Below are positions 4,802 through 5,463 of a stretch of 5,463 nucleotides of DNA, piece after piece; positions within the stretch are counted from its first letter, which is position 1, and every line of letters starts with the position of its first letter. Below the pieces are notes generated by a model. That model saw only the letters and a program-made list of their open reading frames with translations, ran no database searches and was not told where the DNA came from. The position numbers and the translations under genes are program-made. The DNA is from Paracoccaceae bacterium (GTDB lineage Bacteria > Pseudomonadota > Alphaproteobacteria > Rhodobacterales > Rhodobacteraceae): NCBI GenBank assembly GCA_006227805.1, contig SBFT01000057.1, forward strand, positions 1-5,463, in the 5' to 3' direction.

Positions 4802-5463
4802 ATGACCCGGATTGCCCTGAACGGCCTCGGCCGCGTCGGAAAACTCGTCCTGCGCGACCTGATCGACACCGGCGCAGGCGGCGAGATCGTGCTTCTGAAC
4901 GATGCGCAAGGCGATGCCGACCAACATGCCCTGCTGATGGAGTTCGACAGCGTCCACGGTCGCTGGCGCACCCCTGTCGCGGCGGCGGAAGGCGCGCTGG
5001 TGCTGGATGGCCGGACCGTCCGCCTGACCCATGAAAGGACCATCGAAGCGCTGCCGCTGGCCGAGATGGGCGTCGATCTGGTCATCGATTGCACCGGGGT
5101 CTTCAAGACCGCCGCCAAGGTCGCGCCCTATTACGCCGCCGGGGTGAAGAAGGTGGTGGTGTCCTCTCCGGTCAAGGATGGCGGCGCGCTGAACCTGGTC
5201 TACGGGGTCAACCACGCCCTCTATGACGGCTCGCAGAGCCTGGTCACGGCGGCCTCCTGCACCACCAACTGCCTTGCCCCGGTGGTCAAGGTCATCCACG
5301 AGGCGCTGCGCATCCGGCATGGATCGATCACCACGATCCATGACGTGACCAACACCCAGACCATCGTGGACCGTCCCGCCAAGGACATGCGCCGCGCGCG
5401 CTCGGCCCTGATGAACCTGATCCCGACGACGACGGGTTCGGCCACCGCGATCACGCTGATCTA
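4802..5463 (+). CDS. gapdh: ArsJ-associated type glyceraldehyde-3-phosphate dehydrogenase, N-terminal part (cut by window edge)
   Basis: NAD-type GAPDH expected to arsenylate glyceraldehyde-3-phosphate, giving unstable 1-arseno-3-phosphoglycerate for export by ArsJ. The first 220 codons of about 330 are present. Visible are the Rossmann start IALNGLGRVGK (4-14; most GAPDHs have GFGRIGR), Asn33-Asp34 at the second strand where Asp usually favours NAD, FDSVHGRW (48-55), DCTGVF (96-101), the active site ASCTTNC (151-157) with catalytic Cys153, and His180 in TTIHDVTNTQT. LIPTTTGSATAIT (206-218) belongs to the substrate-binding part. The ATG lies 4 bases after the arsR-arsC stop, with AAAGG (4788-4792) 9 bases upstream, inside the preceding gene. 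The tight coupling to arsenate reductase argues for a resistance role over central glycolysis. A housekeeping gap gene by chance position is unlikely but not excluded. Confidence 0.93.
   Translation, partial: MTRIALNGLGRVGKLVLRDLIDTGAGGEIVLLNDAQGDADQHALLMEFDSVHGRWRTPVAAAEGALVLDGRTVRLTHERTIEALPLAEMGVDLVIDCTGVFKTAAKVAPYYAAGVKKVVVSSPVKDGGALNLVYGVNHALYDGSQSLVTAASCTTNCLAPVVKVIHEALRIRHGSITTIHDVTNTQTIVDRPAKDMRRARSALMNLIPTTTGSATAITLI

Noticed and set aside
4486..5118. 210-codon open frame on the minus strand opposite arsC and gapdh
   Set aside because: Ser/Arg/Pro-rich shadow frame running across the junction of two real plus-strand genes.

Overview
The window is GC-rich and densely coded, with GC-biased third codon positions. 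It looks like a chromosomal or large-plasmid segment of an alphaproteobacterium, most plausibly a member of the Rhodobacteraceae (Paracoccus-like). The lineage is inferred from protein style, base composition and gene types, not from a marker gene.

Layout. Positions 1-2029 (minus strand) hold a phosphonate-type ABC importer in the order phnD (periplasmic binding protein), phnC (ATPase), phnE (permease, only the first 62 residues). phnC and phnE overlap by ATGA, and phnD is separated from phnC by 74 bases that contain a perfect 12-bp hairpin. Positions 2030-2238 are a divergent control region with several inverted repeats. Positions 2239-3836 (plus strand) hold two unrelated HAD-superfamily hydrolases: a class IIA (NagD-like) protein with an unusual active-site motif, and a phosphoglycolate-phosphatase-like protein (Gph). 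The importer and the two hydrolases together suggest uptake and intracellular processing of organophosphorus compounds.

Positions 3921-5463 (plus strand) start an arsenate-resistance operon. It opens with one gene encoding an ArsR-type DNA-binding domain fused to a thioredoxin-type arsenate reductase (ArsC). Four bases later comes a glyceraldehyde-3-phosphate dehydrogenase, cut by the window end, of the type usually found next to arsJ. In the known ArsJ pathway GAPDH makes 1-arseno-3-phosphoglycerate and ArsJ exports it, so arsJ is expected just downstream but is not visible here.

The most interesting points are in the arsR-arsC fusion. Its ArsR domain has a single cysteine and none of the known As(III)-binding cysteine sets. 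A perfect 9-8-9 palindrome, presumably its operator, includes the start codon. An internal ATG at the domain junction has a strong Shine-Dalgarno sequence that could yield free ArsC. No RNA genes, mobile elements or CRISPR arrays were seen.
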